The notes: generated by a model from the letters alone, not told the origin. A DNA stretch of 64,000 nt from Amycolatopsis nivea (GCF_004522235.1 NZ_SDLT01000041.1:1-64000), one strand, 5' to 3'; positions 51,314 to 59,919 are shown, counted from the stretch's first letter. Numbers and translations are program-made.

Positions 51314-52396
51314 GTGTCCGCCACCGACGACGCCGCACCTTCAGACCAGCAGAGCCTCACCCCGGAGCAGGAGATGCTGAACTGGGGTCGCCTCCTCCTC
51401 GACGGCGTCCCGTTCGCCGACCTCATCGGAGCCCGTGACCGCCCCAAGGGGATGAGCTGGCTCAATTACTGGCTGGGCCGCTCCAAGGAGTACGAGGAGC
51501 TCGCGAACAAGGCGTTCTCCGAGGGGCACCACCTCTCGGCTGGCGAGTACTTCTACCTCGGCACCCTGGCCGCCCAGTACGGCCAATTCCTCTGGTTCGG
51601 GCCTGAGCGCGGCGTGGCGCAGCAGCGCAAGGCCGCGCTGTACCGCCAGGCCGCGCCTCTCCTCGACCCGCCTGCTCACGAAGCAGATCTGGTCATCGAC
51701 GGCGTCCCGGTGCGGGCATACGTCCGTACGCCGAACCGGCCGGCGCCCCATCCTGCGGTGATCATGCTTGGCGGCTTGGAAAGCACCAAAGAGGAGAGCC
51801 GCCACATGGAGGATCTCGTGCTTGCGCGCGGGATGGCCACCGTGACGTTCGACGGTCCGGGCCAGGGAGAAACGTTCGATTCCCGGGCCCTGGCAGGAGA
51901 TTTCGAACGCTTCACCTCCGCGGTGGTCGACTACCTCACCGACCGGGACGACATCGATGCCGCCGCGATCGGCGTGCTGGGCCGAAGTCTTGGCGGAAAC
52001 TACGCCTTGAAGTCCGCCGCCTGCGACGACCGGATCGCCGCCTGTGTCAGCTGGGGCGGGTTCTCCGACATGGACTCCTGGGAGGCCGAAACGCCCATGA
52101 CCAAGGAGAGCTGGCGATACGTGAGCAAGGTCGAGACCCTCGACGAGGCCCGTGACCACGTCCAGAAGGCGACGGAGACCCGCCATGTTCTCGGCAAGCT
52201 CCGTTGTCCCACCTACATCCTGCACGGAGCGCTCGACGAGGTGCCGCTCAGCTTTGTGGACACTGTCCGCAACCACGTCACGAACGCACCGCTCACCATC
52301 GTGGTCGAGAACGAAGGCGATCACTGCTGCCACAACCTCGGACTGCGACCCCGACTGGCGATGGCCGACTGGATCCACGACCAGCTCGTCAAATAG
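51314..52396 (+). CDS. Alpha/beta hydrolase, 2,6-dihydroxypseudooxynicotine hydrolase-like
   Basis: 360 residues from a GTG at 51314 with AGGGAGCACC. A helical N-terminal cap (LNWGRLLLDGVPFADLIGAR ... HHLSAGEYFYLGTLAAQYGQ) precedes the alpha/beta core VIMLGGLESTKEE, nucleophile Ser225 (GVLGRSLGGNY), Asp308 (HGALDEVPL) and His337 (ENEGDHCC). From memory, the pAO1 enzyme uses Ser217, Asp300 and His329, a constant offset of 8. It cleaves the C-C bond of 2,6-dihydroxypseudooxynicotine to give 2,6-dihydroxypyridine and 4-methylaminobutyrate. The position beside a KdhL-like gene and near a DHPH-like gene fits. Confidence 0.85.
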   Translation: MSATDDAAPSDQQSLTPEQEMLNWGRLLLDGVPFADLIGARDRPKGMSWLNYWLGRSKEYEELANKAFSEGHHLSAGEYFYLGTLAAQYGQFLWFGPERGVAQQRKAALYRQAAPLLDPPAHEADLVIDGVPVRAYVRTPNRPAPHPAVIMLGGLESTKEESRHMEDLVLARGMATVTFDGPGQGETFDSRALAGDFERFTSAVVDYLTDRDDIDAAAIGVLGRSLGGNYALKSAACDDRIAACVSWGGFSDMDSWEAETPMTKESWRYVSKVETLDEARDHVQKATETRHVLGKLRCPTYILHGALDEVPLSFVDTVRNHVTNAPLTIVVENEGDHCCHNLGLRPRLAMADWIHDQLVK

Positions 52397-52429
52397 CCCA
52401 TCCAAGTACGCCGAGAAAGGACTACGCCG

Positions 52430-52780
52430 ATGACCGCGATCCGTTCCGTTACGACGTCCGAAGCTCCGCTGGAAGTGTGGCAGCCGGAGGGGGTCACCGT
52501 CCTCGACGGCAACCCTCATGGGCACGGATTCACCCTCTTCGAGCAAACCGTCGGCCCGGCGTTCGCCACCGGCGTATTCGCCTGCCAGCCGTCGACCACT
52601 ACGTATGAACTCACCTCGAACGAGATCATTTACGTCTTGCAGGGGTCGGTAAGCATCGCACTCGATGGCCAGGAAGCGGTCGAGCTCACCACCGGTGACC
52701 TGGCGCTGCTGCCCAAGGGACATCAATCCACCTGGACCTTCCACACTCCCTTCAAGGAAGTGTGGTTCTTGGTGGACTGA
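52430..52780 (+). CDS. Cupin-domain protein
   Basis: 116 residues. A single cupin barrel of the DUF861/EutQ-like kind is visible: motif 1 region TYELTSNEIIYVLQGSVSIA and motif 2 region TTGDLALLPKGHQSTWTFHT. Metal ligands are reduced compared with classic cupins (Glu in the first motif and His in the last), so it may bind a small molecule rather than catalyse. The ATG follows AAAGGAC, 33 bp after the hydrolase gene, probably the same transcript. Confidence 0.82.
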   Translation: MTAIRSVTTSEAPLEVWQPEGVTVLDGNPHGHGFTLFEQTVGPAFATGVFACQPSTTTYELTSNEIIYVLQGSVSIALDGQEAVELTTGDLALLPKGHQSTWTFHTPFKEVWFLVD

Positions 52781-52801
52781 CAAGACAGTCGGCAAACTGA
52801 T

Positions 52802-54025
52802 TCAGAGCGCGGGCGTCGGGAGGCTGGGATCGGTCGTCGAAGACGGCTCATCCCGGCCGATCGACGCCACGAGCTTGGCCAGCCGCAGTGCGATCGGCAG
52901 CTCTTCTCGATGCATCGCCTCGGCACCGATCTTGGACTCCGCGGAGCGCAGCCGATACGCGACTGTCCGGCTGTGCACACCGAGTCGCTGGGCAGTGGCC
53001 ACCGCGTTCTCGCCGACCGCGAAGTACATGTGCAGAGTCTCGACCAGCACATTGTCCGGGTCGAAGACGTCGCCCAGAGGCTTGAGCTCGTCCAGGACGA
53101 ATGCGCGCGTCGCAGGCAGATCGTGCATCGCCAAGGTCTCGAGCACGACGTCGTCGTACCAGACCTCTGCCAGCCCCAGTGCCTCGGCCACGATTCGCGC
53201 CTCGCCCGCCTGCCGATGGCTCAGCCGGAATCCTTCGAGCCCTGCACCAACAGCACCGAACGCCACTCTCGCGCCGGCAGGCCAGTCGATGCCGGCCAGC
53301 CGCTCGGACGGCTTGCCCTGCCGAGCCGACCACGGCAACCATACGTAGCTGTCGCCCTGCGCGGTCACGCCGAGCAACGGCCGACGCCCCTCCTTGACCC
53401 CGATCAACCGGGCAACCGCGTCAGGCTGCGCGCCCCATACCTGAGCTGCCAGGTGAAGGCCGTCGAAGGTGTACTCGAGTTCTGCGGTATCCACCGGCAA
53501 GCCAGCGAGCAGCGCGTTCAGCGTCGACATCTTGCGCCGTTCGCGGCTCTGCAGCGCGTAGACCGAGCTCTCCTGCTCGAACGCTTCGATAATGGCACCC
53601 GAGATGATCTCGTTCCACCCGTAGTGGTGTGCGCTGGCGCGGCGCAGAACCGCTACGCGCTCCTCAGTGTCCTCAAGCAGGCGATGCGCCTCCTCGAGCA
53701 CGAAATCCCAGGTCACTGACTGCGCGACACGCGAGGCCTGCAAGAACAGCGGCAGGCTTATCCCGGCACGAGCGGCCAACCGCACCTCGCGCAGGGCCTC
53801 GTTGGAGGCCCGGACGGATCCGGCGCTGCCGACGGCGATGTAGTCGAGCACGTCGCGCAGCGACGCCGTGATTGCCTCGGACTCCGCCACCGACAACTGC
53901 TCATTGCCGGCCAGCCTGTACTCGGCTGGCTCGGTCTGCAACCGCCGGCGGATCACGTCGTACAGCTCGGGTACGCGTTCCCGCACCGCGTCGGTCACTT
54001 GCCGAAGTCCGGATTCAATCGACAC
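52802..54025 (-). CDS. PucR/CdaR-family transcriptional regulator 1
   Basis: 407 residues from a GTG with site AGGATGCGAAC. The N-terminal half is helical (VRERVPELYDVIRRRLQTEP; LREVRLAARAGISLPLFLQA; SVTWDFVLEEAHRLL). The middle is a GGDEF-like CdaR sensor. The C-terminal PucR helix-turn-helix is LVETLHMYFAVGENAVATAQ then RLGVHSRTVAYRLRSAESKI. PucR proteins respond to catabolic substrates. It is divergent from a paralogue of nearly equal length with aligned N- and C-termini, and converges with the cupin gene. It is a likely activator of the catabolic genes. Confidence 0.9.
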   Translation of the reverse strand: MSIESGLRQVTDAVRERVPELYDVIRRRLQTEPAEYRLAGNEQLSVAESEAITASLRDVLDYIAVGSAGSVRASNEALREVRLAARAGISLPLFLQASRVAQSVTWDFVLEEAHRLLEDTEERVAVLRRASAHHYGWNEIISGAIIEAFEQESSVYALQSRERRKMSTLNALLAGLPVDTAELEYTFDGLHLAAQVWGAQPDAVARLIGVKEGRRPLLGVTAQGDSYVWLPWSARQGKPSERLAGIDWPAGARVAFGAVGAGLEGFRLSHRQAGEARIVAEALGLAEVWYDDVVLETLAMHDLPATRAFVLDELKPLGDVFDPDNVLVETLHMYFAVGENAVATAQRLGVHSRTVAYRLRSAESKIGAEAMHREELPIALRLAKLVASIGRDEPSSTTDPSLPTPAL

Positions 54026-54065
54026 GTTCGCATCCTAGGACCTGCGTGAACGCCGAGCACAGGCT

Positions 54066-54077
54066 CGGACCGGTCCG
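54066..54077. promoter_or_regulatory. Perfect palindrome between the two pucR genes
   Basis: CGGACCGGTCCG, a 12-bp perfect palindrome, sits in the 74-bp gap between the divergent regulator genes. It is nested in CCGAG...CTCGG. It may be a binding site for either regulator, though GC-rich palindromes also arise by chance in such DNA. Confidence 0.4.
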
Positions 54078-54099
54078 GGGTTCAACTACGCTGCAGGTT

Positions 54100-55314
54100 G
54101 TGTTCGACGTCGACCCTATCCGCGCCACGAGCCGCGCACTGGCCGAACGGCTGCCGGAGCTGACGGCACTGGTCCGCCGCCGCTTGCGCGAGAAGGTTCC
54201 GACCTACGCGGCCGACCTCGACCCGGCATTGAGCGTCCACGAGACAGAGCGCATAGCCGCCGCACTGCAGTCGTTCAGCGACGGCATCTCCGGCACGCCG
54301 GAGCCAAACGAGGACGTGATCCGCGAAGCCACCAGCGAGGCGCGCAGCGCCGCCCAGGCAGGACTCGATCTCAACAGTCTCATCCAGACCTATCGCGTGG
54401 CGCAGGCCGTGATCTGGGACGTAGTACTGACCGAAACGGCGTCACTGATCCCGGACCCGGACCAGCAGTTGATCGTCCAGAAGCACATGTCGCAGTTCCA
54501 CTTCCGCTGGAACGACACCGTTGTCTCCGCCGTGGTGCGGGCCTACCAGGACGAGCAGCGCCGGTTCTTCTTCCAGTCCCGCGATCGGCGGCTCCGCTCG
54601 GCGCTGCGAGAGCTCATCGCTGGCCGAACAGACGCGCTGCCGGACGTCGCCTATCCGCTGGCCGCGACCCACCTTGCTGCCGTGGTCTGGGGCGACCGGC
54701 CCGAACGCACCATCCAGGACATCGCCACCGCGGCTGGTACTGAGGTGGTTCTCTCGGTCGAGAGCATCTCGGCAACGACTCTGGCCTGGTTCGCACTGGA
54801 CGACCACATGTCGGCACAGGAGCGTCTGCGCGCCGGGTTCGTACCGGCTATCGGCACCGGGGTCGCCTTCGGCAGGCTGGCGGCCGGACTGGCGGGCTTC
54901 CGCACAACCCATCATCAAGCCTGGCGCGCCTATCGTGTCGGGTGGCTGACGAATTCCCCGGTCACCCACTACGCGGACATCGCACTGGAGGCGTTGTTCC
55001 TCCGCGACCTGCAAGCCACCCGTGACCTGGTCACCCAAGAGCTCGGCCCGCTCGACCTCAGCGACCCGCGGACGGAACTTCTGTGCGAGACCATGCGGGT
55101 GTACTTCGCGGCGGGCTGCAATGCCGCGAAGGCCGCAACCCAGTTGCAGGTGCACGAACGCACCGTCGCATATCGGCTGCGGACTGTCGAAGAACGACTC
55201 GGCATGGATGTCATCAGCCGTCGCAACGAACTCGTTGTCGCGCTGCGGCTGCTCACCGCCCTACGAGCGATATCAAGCACTACATCGCCGGTCGGTCCGG
55301 TGGTCCGGATCTGA
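54100..55314 (+). CDS. PucR/CdaR-family transcriptional regulator 2
   Basis: 404 residues from a GTG at 54100, chosen because it aligns with the N-terminus of the divergent paralogue (ALAERLPELTALVRRRLREK). A GTG at 54046 with a better AGGACC site would add 18 residues. Domains match regulator 1: a helical front (SEARSAAQAGLDLNSLIQTY RVAQAVIWD region), a CdaR sensor and the PucR helix-turn-helix (LCETMRVYFAAGCNAAKAAT, then QLQVHERTVAYRLRTVEERL). It precedes the KdhM and KdhS-like genes in the same direction. Confidence 0.9.
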   Translation: MFDVDPIRATSRALAERLPELTALVRRRLREKVPTYAADLDPALSVHETERIAAALQSFSDGISGTPEPNEDVIREATSEARSAAQAGLDLNSLIQTYRVAQAVIWDVVLTETASLIPDPDQQLIVQKHMSQFHFRWNDTVVSAVVRAYQDEQRRFFFQSRDRRLRSALRELIAGRTDALPDVAYPLAATHLAAVVWGDRPERTIQDIATAAGTEVVLSVESISATTLAWFALDDHMSAQERLRAGFVPAIGTGVAFGRLAAGLAGFRTTHHQAWRAYRVGWLTNSPVTHYADIALEALFLRDLQATRDLVTQELGPLDLSDPRTELLCETMRVYFAAGCNAAKAATQLQVHERTVAYRLRTVEERLGMDVISRRNELVVALRLLTALRAISSTTSPVGPVVRI

Positions 55315-55357
55315 CCGACGCCAGGACCGAGCAGCCAGGCGATACTCAGATGTGCGC

Positions 55358-55375
55358 AACGACGGCACGGTCGTT
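55358..55375. promoter_or_regulatory. Inverted repeat between pucR2 and the FAD-subunit gene
   Basis: AACGAC-GGCACG-GTCGTT, a perfect 6-bp inverted repeat with 6-bp spacer. It lies 44 bp after the pucR2 stop and 79 bp before the FAD-subunit start. It could be an operator for the KdhMS-like pair or a weak terminator. Confidence 0.4.
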
Positions 55376-55453
55376 GTCGTGCATTGTGGAGCGTGAGCGG
55401 CTGCGAGCGAGTCATAGTGAATGCATGAACAGTTCGGCCATCGGGACGCCGCT

Positions 55454-56329
55454 ATGAAGCCGCCGTCGTTCGACTACGCCGTCGCCGATTCCGTGGAGAG
55501 CGCAGTCAGTCACCTGCGCGAGGCGGGAGAAGACGCGAAGCTCCTGGCCGGCGGTCAGAGCCTCGTACCGCTGATGAACTTCCGGCTGGCTCGCCCCTCG
55601 TTGCTCGTCGACGTCAACCGAATCCCGAGACTGTCCGACATCGTCGTTGACGACGACTTTGTCCGGATCGGTGCGCTTACCCGGCACCATCGCCTCGAAA
55701 CGTCCTCCACGATCGCCAAACACATACCGCTGCTCCGCGAGGCCGCGGGCTGGATAGCACATCCGCAGATCCGCAATCGCGGGACTATCGGCGGATCGCT
55801 GGCACATGCCGATGCGTCGGCGGAACTGCCGGTCGTCCTGCTCGCCCTCGACGCGACGGTGACGGTGAAATCACCTGATCATGACCGTCACCTCGCGGTC
55901 GGAGACCTGGCGGTCGGTCATCTCGTCAGTTCCCTGAACCCGGACGAAATGATCGTGAACGTCGAGGTTCCGAGGTTGCCGGCGCGCACAGGTTGCGCCT
56001 TTACCGAGTTCGCCCGCCGCCACGGCGACTACGCCGTGGGCGGCGCGGCGAGCGTGCTGACCTTCGACGAGGCAGGCATCTGTACCCGAGCACGGATCAC
56101 CGTACTCGGCGGCGGTGCCACGGCGACCCGGCGCGATGAGGCGGAAGCCGCCCTCGTCGGCACGTCGGTCACGTCGTCGGACGCGCAGACGGCCGGGCAT
56201 CTCGCCAGCGCGGACCTCGAACCGATGCCCACGCTGCACGGCGGCTCCGAGTACCGCCGGCACATCATCACGGCAATGGTGTGCCGGGCCGTCAACACCG
56301 CTGCCAGCCGAGCGAGGAGCACTCTGTGA
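55454..56329 (+). CDS. kdhM: Molybdenum hydroxylase FAD subunit (KdhM-like)
   Basis: 291 residues. FAD-binding motifs of the xanthine dehydrogenase medium subunit are intact: KLLAGGQSLVPLMNFRLARP (AGGQSL-type pyrophosphate loop) and RNRGTIGGSLAHADASAELP (TIGGxLAHADP-type loop), with a CO_deh_flav_C domain at the end. It passes electrons from the iron-sulfur subunit to an acceptor. The ATG at 55454 matches the usual family start; an ATG at 55421 would add 11 residues. It overlaps the 2Fe-2S gene by GTGA. The matching large subunit is most likely the one at 48773-51223. Confidence 0.88.
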   Translation: MKPPSFDYAVADSVESAVSHLREAGEDAKLLAGGQSLVPLMNFRLARPSLLVDVNRIPRLSDIVVDDDFVRIGALTRHHRLETSSTIAKHIPLLREAAGWIAHPQIRNRGTIGGSLAHADASAELPVVLLALDATVTVKSPDHDRHLAVGDLAVGHLVSSLNPDEMIVNVEVPRLPARTGCAFTEFARRHGDYAVGGAASVLTFDEAGICTRARITVLGGGATATRRDEAEAALVGTSVTSSDAQTAGHLASADLEPMPTLHGGSEYRRHIITAMVCRAVNTAASRARSTL

Positions 56330-56811
56330 ACGGATACGACGTCACTGTGGTCGTCAACGGGCAGACGTACGAAAAGCGGGTCGAACCGCGCCGTCTTCTG
56401 TCTGACTTCCTCCGACATGACCTGCACCTGCGCGGCACCAGGGTGGGCTGTGAGCACGGCGTGTGCGGGTCGTGCACCGTCTTGCTCGACGGCGAGCCGG
56501 TGCGGTCGTGCACCACGCTGGCCGTCCAGACCGACGGCTGCGAGGTTCAGACGGTGGAGAGCCTCGCGGAGTCCAGTGGGTCCGATATGCACCCCTTGCA
56601 GGAGGCGTTCTCCGAATGCCACGCGCTCCAGTGCGGGTTCTGCACGTCCGGTTTCCTGATGACCTTGAAACCGGTGTACGACAGCGGGGCATCCTTGAGC
56701 CGCGAGCAGGTCCGAGAGACGATTTCGGGAAATCTGTGCCGGTGCACTGGATACCAGCAGATCGTCGAGGCGACCGAGCTCGCCTTGCAGCGGCGTGACG
56801 AGGACAGCTGA
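56326..56811 (+). CDS. kdhS: Molybdenum hydroxylase 2Fe-2S subunit (KdhS-like)
   Basis: 161 residues from a GTG overlapping the previous stop. The first cluster site is GCEHGVCGSCTVLLDG plus RSCTTLAVQ, a plant-ferredoxin-like 2Fe-2S. The second is ALQCGFCTSGFLM and GNLCRCTGYQQIVEA. All eight Cys of the family are present. It shuttles electrons from the molybdenum centre to FAD. It is followed directly by a long hairpin terminator. Confidence 0.92.
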   Translation: MNGYDVTVVVNGQTYEKRVEPRRLLSDFLRHDLHLRGTRVGCEHGVCGSCTVLLDGEPVRSCTTLAVQTDGCEVQTVESLAESSGSDMHPLQEAFSECHALQCGFCTSGFLMTLKPVYDSGASLSREQVRETISGNLCRCTGYQQIVEATELALQRRDEDS

Positions 56812-56824
56812 TACGCCATTTTCA

Positions 56825-56878
56825 TCGTGTATGAGAAAACGGGCCCCCGGTTGCGGTGGCCCGTTTTCTCATACACGA
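56825..56878. terminator. Bidirectional terminator, 21-bp perfect inverted repeat
   Basis: Arms 56825-56845 and 56858-56878 are exact reverse complements, with a 12-nt loop. The inner part is GC-rich (ACGGGCC/GGCCCGT) and A and T tracts flank it (GAGAAAAC/GTTTTCTC). It lies between the convergent KdhS-like gene and the amine oxidase gene, 13 bp from one stop and 5 bp from the other, so it should stop transcription from both sides. Confidence 0.9.
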
Positions 56879-56883
56879 AACAA

Positions 56884-58167
56884 TCAGGTCCGGCCGAGGA
56901 TTTCCGCGACGACCTGATCCGCTGTCTCCAGCGCACCCTCTATGTATCCCGGAAAGCGCAGCGAAACATCGGATCCCGCGAAATGCACTGCGCCGTGCGG
57001 ATCGGCCAGGGACTTGTGCACCTTGCTGAACTGGCCGACCCTGGGCGACACCCACGGACCGAGAAACAACGGATCACGAGACCAATCGTGGTAGTCCACT
57101 CCCGTCACGACGGCTTCGGGCAAGTAGTACTTGACCGCGGCAGCGACGGCTTCGCCGTCGGCAGGATCCAGCGAGCTGGAGTCGGTGAACCCCACCAGGA
57201 TTCGGCCTCCGTCTTCGGCGGGCAGGTAGTCGTAGAGGGTCGGCAGTACACCGTCGCCGGTACAGGACATCCCGGCCGGCACGTTGCTCACCTGGATCAG
57301 CAGCTTCAGCCCCCGGCAGCCGTGTCCGTCCTTCACCACCGCGGCCGGTCCGGCGGGCAACGGCGGATCGAACTCGACGTTGCGCCAAGTGTTGAGAGGC
57401 GTGGCGACGACAACGTGGCGGGCGTGGAGGAGTTCGCCGCCGTCGATCACGACCTCCGCTCCCTCCGGTCGTTGCCTGATCGCATTCACGACAGCACCGA
57501 GCCGCATCGAAGGAACGTCGGCCGCCATCGCCTCGACCCACGCGGAGGTGCCGTCGGAAAGCACCTCGTCGAGGGACAACACGATTCCTAACACGCTATA
57601 GCCGTGTGCGGCGATGAACTGCAGGGCCCATAGCGCCGACGCCTCGGAGACAGGTTGCCCCAGCATGTTCCAGCTCCATGACAAGACGAGCTGGCGCGTC
57701 ACGGGAGGCAGCTTCAGCGACTCGACGTAGTCGAGCAGCGGGATGTCCAGGTCGTCGAGGCCCTGGCGATCCAAGCCGGCATCGACGTCGATCCGGTGCG
57801 CGTCGCGCAGCAGGCGATACAAGCCGCCTTCGGCTTCGGCCGCCTCCTCGATGGGAATCGGGAACGCCGAATTATGGCCACCGGGACCGAGCCTGTTCTG
57901 GAATACGGTAGCCGGTGCCGCCGGCTCGGTCCGCAAGCTGTAGCGGTCGATCTCGGCTGCGACGCGCGGATGGTGGTGCCGTGAGATGTAGGCGCCGCCG
58001 AGTTCCACCCACACCGACGGGGAAGTCCGCGATCGGCGGCGATACGCGCGGCCACCGACCCGATCGCCCCCTTCGAGCAGAAGCACGGACTGACCCGCCG
58101 CGGCAAGTTCGCGCGCCGCGCGCAGACCGGCGAATCCCGCACCGACAACGATCGTGTCGTAAACCAT
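56884..58167 (-). CDS. Flavin amine oxidase, 6-hydroxy-L-nicotine oxidase-like
   Basis: 427 residues. The FAD motif is VYDTIVVGAGFAGLRAAREL then LLLEGGDRVGGRAYRR. Diagnostic segments are VELGGAYISRHHHPRVAAEI, LYRLLRDAHRIDVD, SWSWNMLGQPVSEASALWAL, PTLYDYLPAEDGG, PWVSPRVGQFSKVHKSLADP and FPGYIEGALETADQVVAEIL. As I recall, 6-hydroxy-L-nicotine oxidase of pAO1 (about 425 residues) carries nearly the same words at the same positions. It oxidises the pyrrolidine ring of 6-hydroxynicotine, giving 6-hydroxypseudooxynicotine after hydrolysis. It shares one base with the permease gene (TGATG). Confidence 0.88.
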   Translation of the reverse strand: MVYDTIVVGAGFAGLRAARELAAAGQSVLLLEGGDRVGGRAYRRRSRTSPSVWVELGGAYISRHHHPRVAAEIDRYSLRTEPAAPATVFQNRLGPGGHNSAFPIPIEEAAEAEGGLYRLLRDAHRIDVDAGLDRQGLDDLDIPLLDYVESLKLPPVTRQLVLSWSWNMLGQPVSEASALWALQFIAAHGYSVLGIVLSLDEVLSDGTSAWVEAMAADVPSMRLGAVVNAIRQRPEGAEVVIDGGELLHARHVVVATPLNTWRNVEFDPPLPAGPAAVVKDGHGCRGLKLLIQVSNVPAGMSCTGDGVLPTLYDYLPAEDGGRILVGFTDSSSLDPADGEAVAAAVKYYLPEAVVTGVDYHDWSRDPLFLGPWVSPRVGQFSKVHKSLADPHGAVHFAGSDVSLRFPGYIEGALETADQVVAEILGRT

Positions 58168-59612
58168 CACGCCTCTTTTCCGGTATCGCTGCGACGTGCT
58201 ACCAGCTGCCGTGCCGCCATGATGAGCATCATGGCGGCGATCGCCGCCGGAGCTACCCAGGTCATGTAGTCCAACGGGGTTCCGGTCGGGTTCACGATCG
58301 AGTTGACATACGAACCTCCGATGCCGATGACCCCGACCACGCAGGCGATCGTCCTGGCCACGGTCAGTTCGCCGGCACGCCTCAGCAGCACCATCGAGCC
58401 GATGCAGATCAACACGTACGGCAGCACCCACAAGTAGGGGAACAACGTCGCGAGATACTGATACACCTCGAACGGCGTCGCCTTCGTCACCGCGCTCAAG
58501 ACGATGGGAAAGACCAACGCCACAATCCCGATCGTGAGGATCGCGGCCGCCGGAGTGTGAGTCCGGCGATGGACGCGTCCGATGCTCGCCGGCAACAGCC
58601 CTTCGCTGGCCATCGTGGCCCACACGCGGGAGGCGTAGTTCAGGAAACCGACTACGATGGCGTAGGAACTGAGAACCAGCGCAACATCGGCGACTGGCGC
58701 GAGAAAACCCAGCCCGGACTTCTGTGCCATAGCCGAAATCGGCGATTCGCCCGCGGCGATCTGGTCCCCGATCGCGCCGAGCGAAGGCACCGACAGCAGC
58801 GATGCCAGGACCGCGATGCCACCCACGATCAACGGGACCCTGATCATCAAGCGCGGCACGGTGCGCATGGGGTCCGCGGTCTCCAGGGCGGTGGCCGCGC
58901 TGGCCTCGAACCCGACGAAGAATGTTGCGCAGAGAACGAGACCGAGAGTGAACCCGCCCATAGAGAAATCACCGAACGTGAACTGGCTGCCGAAGTCGAA
59001 ACCCGGCGTGAACAGATTCGCGACGAGCACGACAACGACAACGGGAGCCGACAGGATCAACAGCCAAATGCTGATCTTCACCGAGGTGTCGAGACTGCGA
59101 AATGCCAGCAGGCCAGCCGTCGTAATCGTCACCAGGTAGATGACTACTTGGCCGGGCAACGACGTGGCGCCCGAGAACCCGAACACCGAAGACATCATGC
59201 TGCTGGCATAGAGGCCCAGGACGCCGAGCATCACCATCATTCCCACCGCATAGCCGACCGCGAGCGAGGCACCGGTCACGAACTTCGCGGAACGACCGAA
59301 AACGTGACCGATGTACGAGTACAGCGCACCCGACACCACGAACCGCCGGGCGAACGGCACAATGGCCACCCCCACGCACGCCATGACCACGGCCCCAGCG
59401 AGCGCGGACAGCCATCCGGACGAGCCGGCGGCCCCGCCGACGAACGAACCCACGGTGGCCGCAGTCAGGACTGGGCTGAAGACCACGATCGCGAGTCCCA
59501 TGGCCTTGCCCATGCTCAACGTGCCGCGCTCGAGGCCTTCGAGACCGTCCTGGCCGCCGTCAACGGCGCCTGTCAAGGGAGACGTCTCCGCTCCGGTTTG
59601 AGGTGAATCCAT
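58167..59612 (-). CDS. APC-family permease (candidate nicotine or amine importer)
   Basis: 481 residues with about twelve transmembrane helices. The APC signature region is visible (GLAIVVFSPVLTAATVGSFV, then the helix ALAGAVVMACVGVAIVPFAR; FVGFEASAATALETADPMRT in helix 6). Members carry amino acids, polyamines and related cations. It is translationally coupled to the 6-hydroxynicotine oxidase-like gene, so import of nicotine or a pathway amine is likely (inference). The ATG follows AAGGAGAACCGG. Confidence 0.88.
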   Translation of the reverse strand: MDSPQTGAETSPLTGAVDGGQDGLEGLERGTLSMGKAMGLAIVVFSPVLTAATVGSFVGGAAGSSGWLSALAGAVVMACVGVAIVPFARRFVVSGALYSYIGHVFGRSAKFVTGASLAVGYAVGMMVMLGVLGLYASSMMSSVFGFSGATSLPGQVVIYLVTITTAGLLAFRSLDTSVKISIWLLILSAPVVVVVLVANLFTPGFDFGSQFTFGDFSMGGFTLGLVLCATFFVGFEASAATALETADPMRTVPRLMIRVPLIVGGIAVLASLLSVPSLGAIGDQIAAGESPISAMAQKSGLGFLAPVADVALVLSSYAIVVGFLNYASRVWATMASEGLLPASIGRVHRRTHTPAAAILTIGIVALVFPIVLSAVTKATPFEVYQYLATLFPYLWVLPYVLICIGSMVLLRRAGELTVARTIACVVGVIGIGGSYVNSIVNPTGTPLDYMTWVAPAAIAAMMLIMAARQLVARRSDTGKEA

Positions 59613-59885
59613 CCGGTTCTCCTTCTCTGCATCTCGGTCGCGGTACCGTCTGACCGCTTCGAGTGACCGAGATAACTATTGACGCTGCGGATGGGTATTC
59701 CACCGGCGAAGCCTCACAAAGCCTCGGACGAAGTTGTCGCAGTCTGCATATGATCAAATTGCAGCGACTACAGTGCCGCAAAACACCGGAAGAGTTGATG
59801 CTTCCGGTAAACGTTTAACAAAAGATCGGCACGGCTCGCAAATTGATCGTTTCGACTATTTTCGTGGTCTTGCTGGAGCACTCGG
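59613..59885. promoter_or_regulatory. Permease upstream region with two inverted repeats
   Basis: About 270 bp before the permease gene, with no convincing gene. It holds ATCTCGGTC...GACCGAGAT (arms 59631-59639 and 59665-59673, spacer 25) next to the permease start, and ACCGGAAG-N8-CTTCCGGT (59785-59808). The DNA is AT-richer than its neighbours. Either repeat could bind a PucR-type or other regulator. Confidence 0.5.
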
Positions 59886-59919
59886 CTTGACGCTGAGGTC
59901 ATTTGACCTCAGCGTCAAG
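59886..59919. terminator. 16-bp perfect inverted repeat downstream of ndhL-like gene
   Basis: Arms 59886-59901 and 59904-59919 (CTTGACGCTGAGGTCA and its complement), with a 2-bp centre, begin 8 bp after the stop of the NdhL-like gene. It is most likely a rho-independent-type hairpin ending that transcript; a very tight centre also suits a protein-binding operator. Confidence 0.75.

Noticed and set aside
57915..59606. 563-residue plus-strand frame opposite the permease
   Set aside because: Extremely Arg/His/Asp-rich and lacking any fold; the minus strand is a twelve-helix permease.
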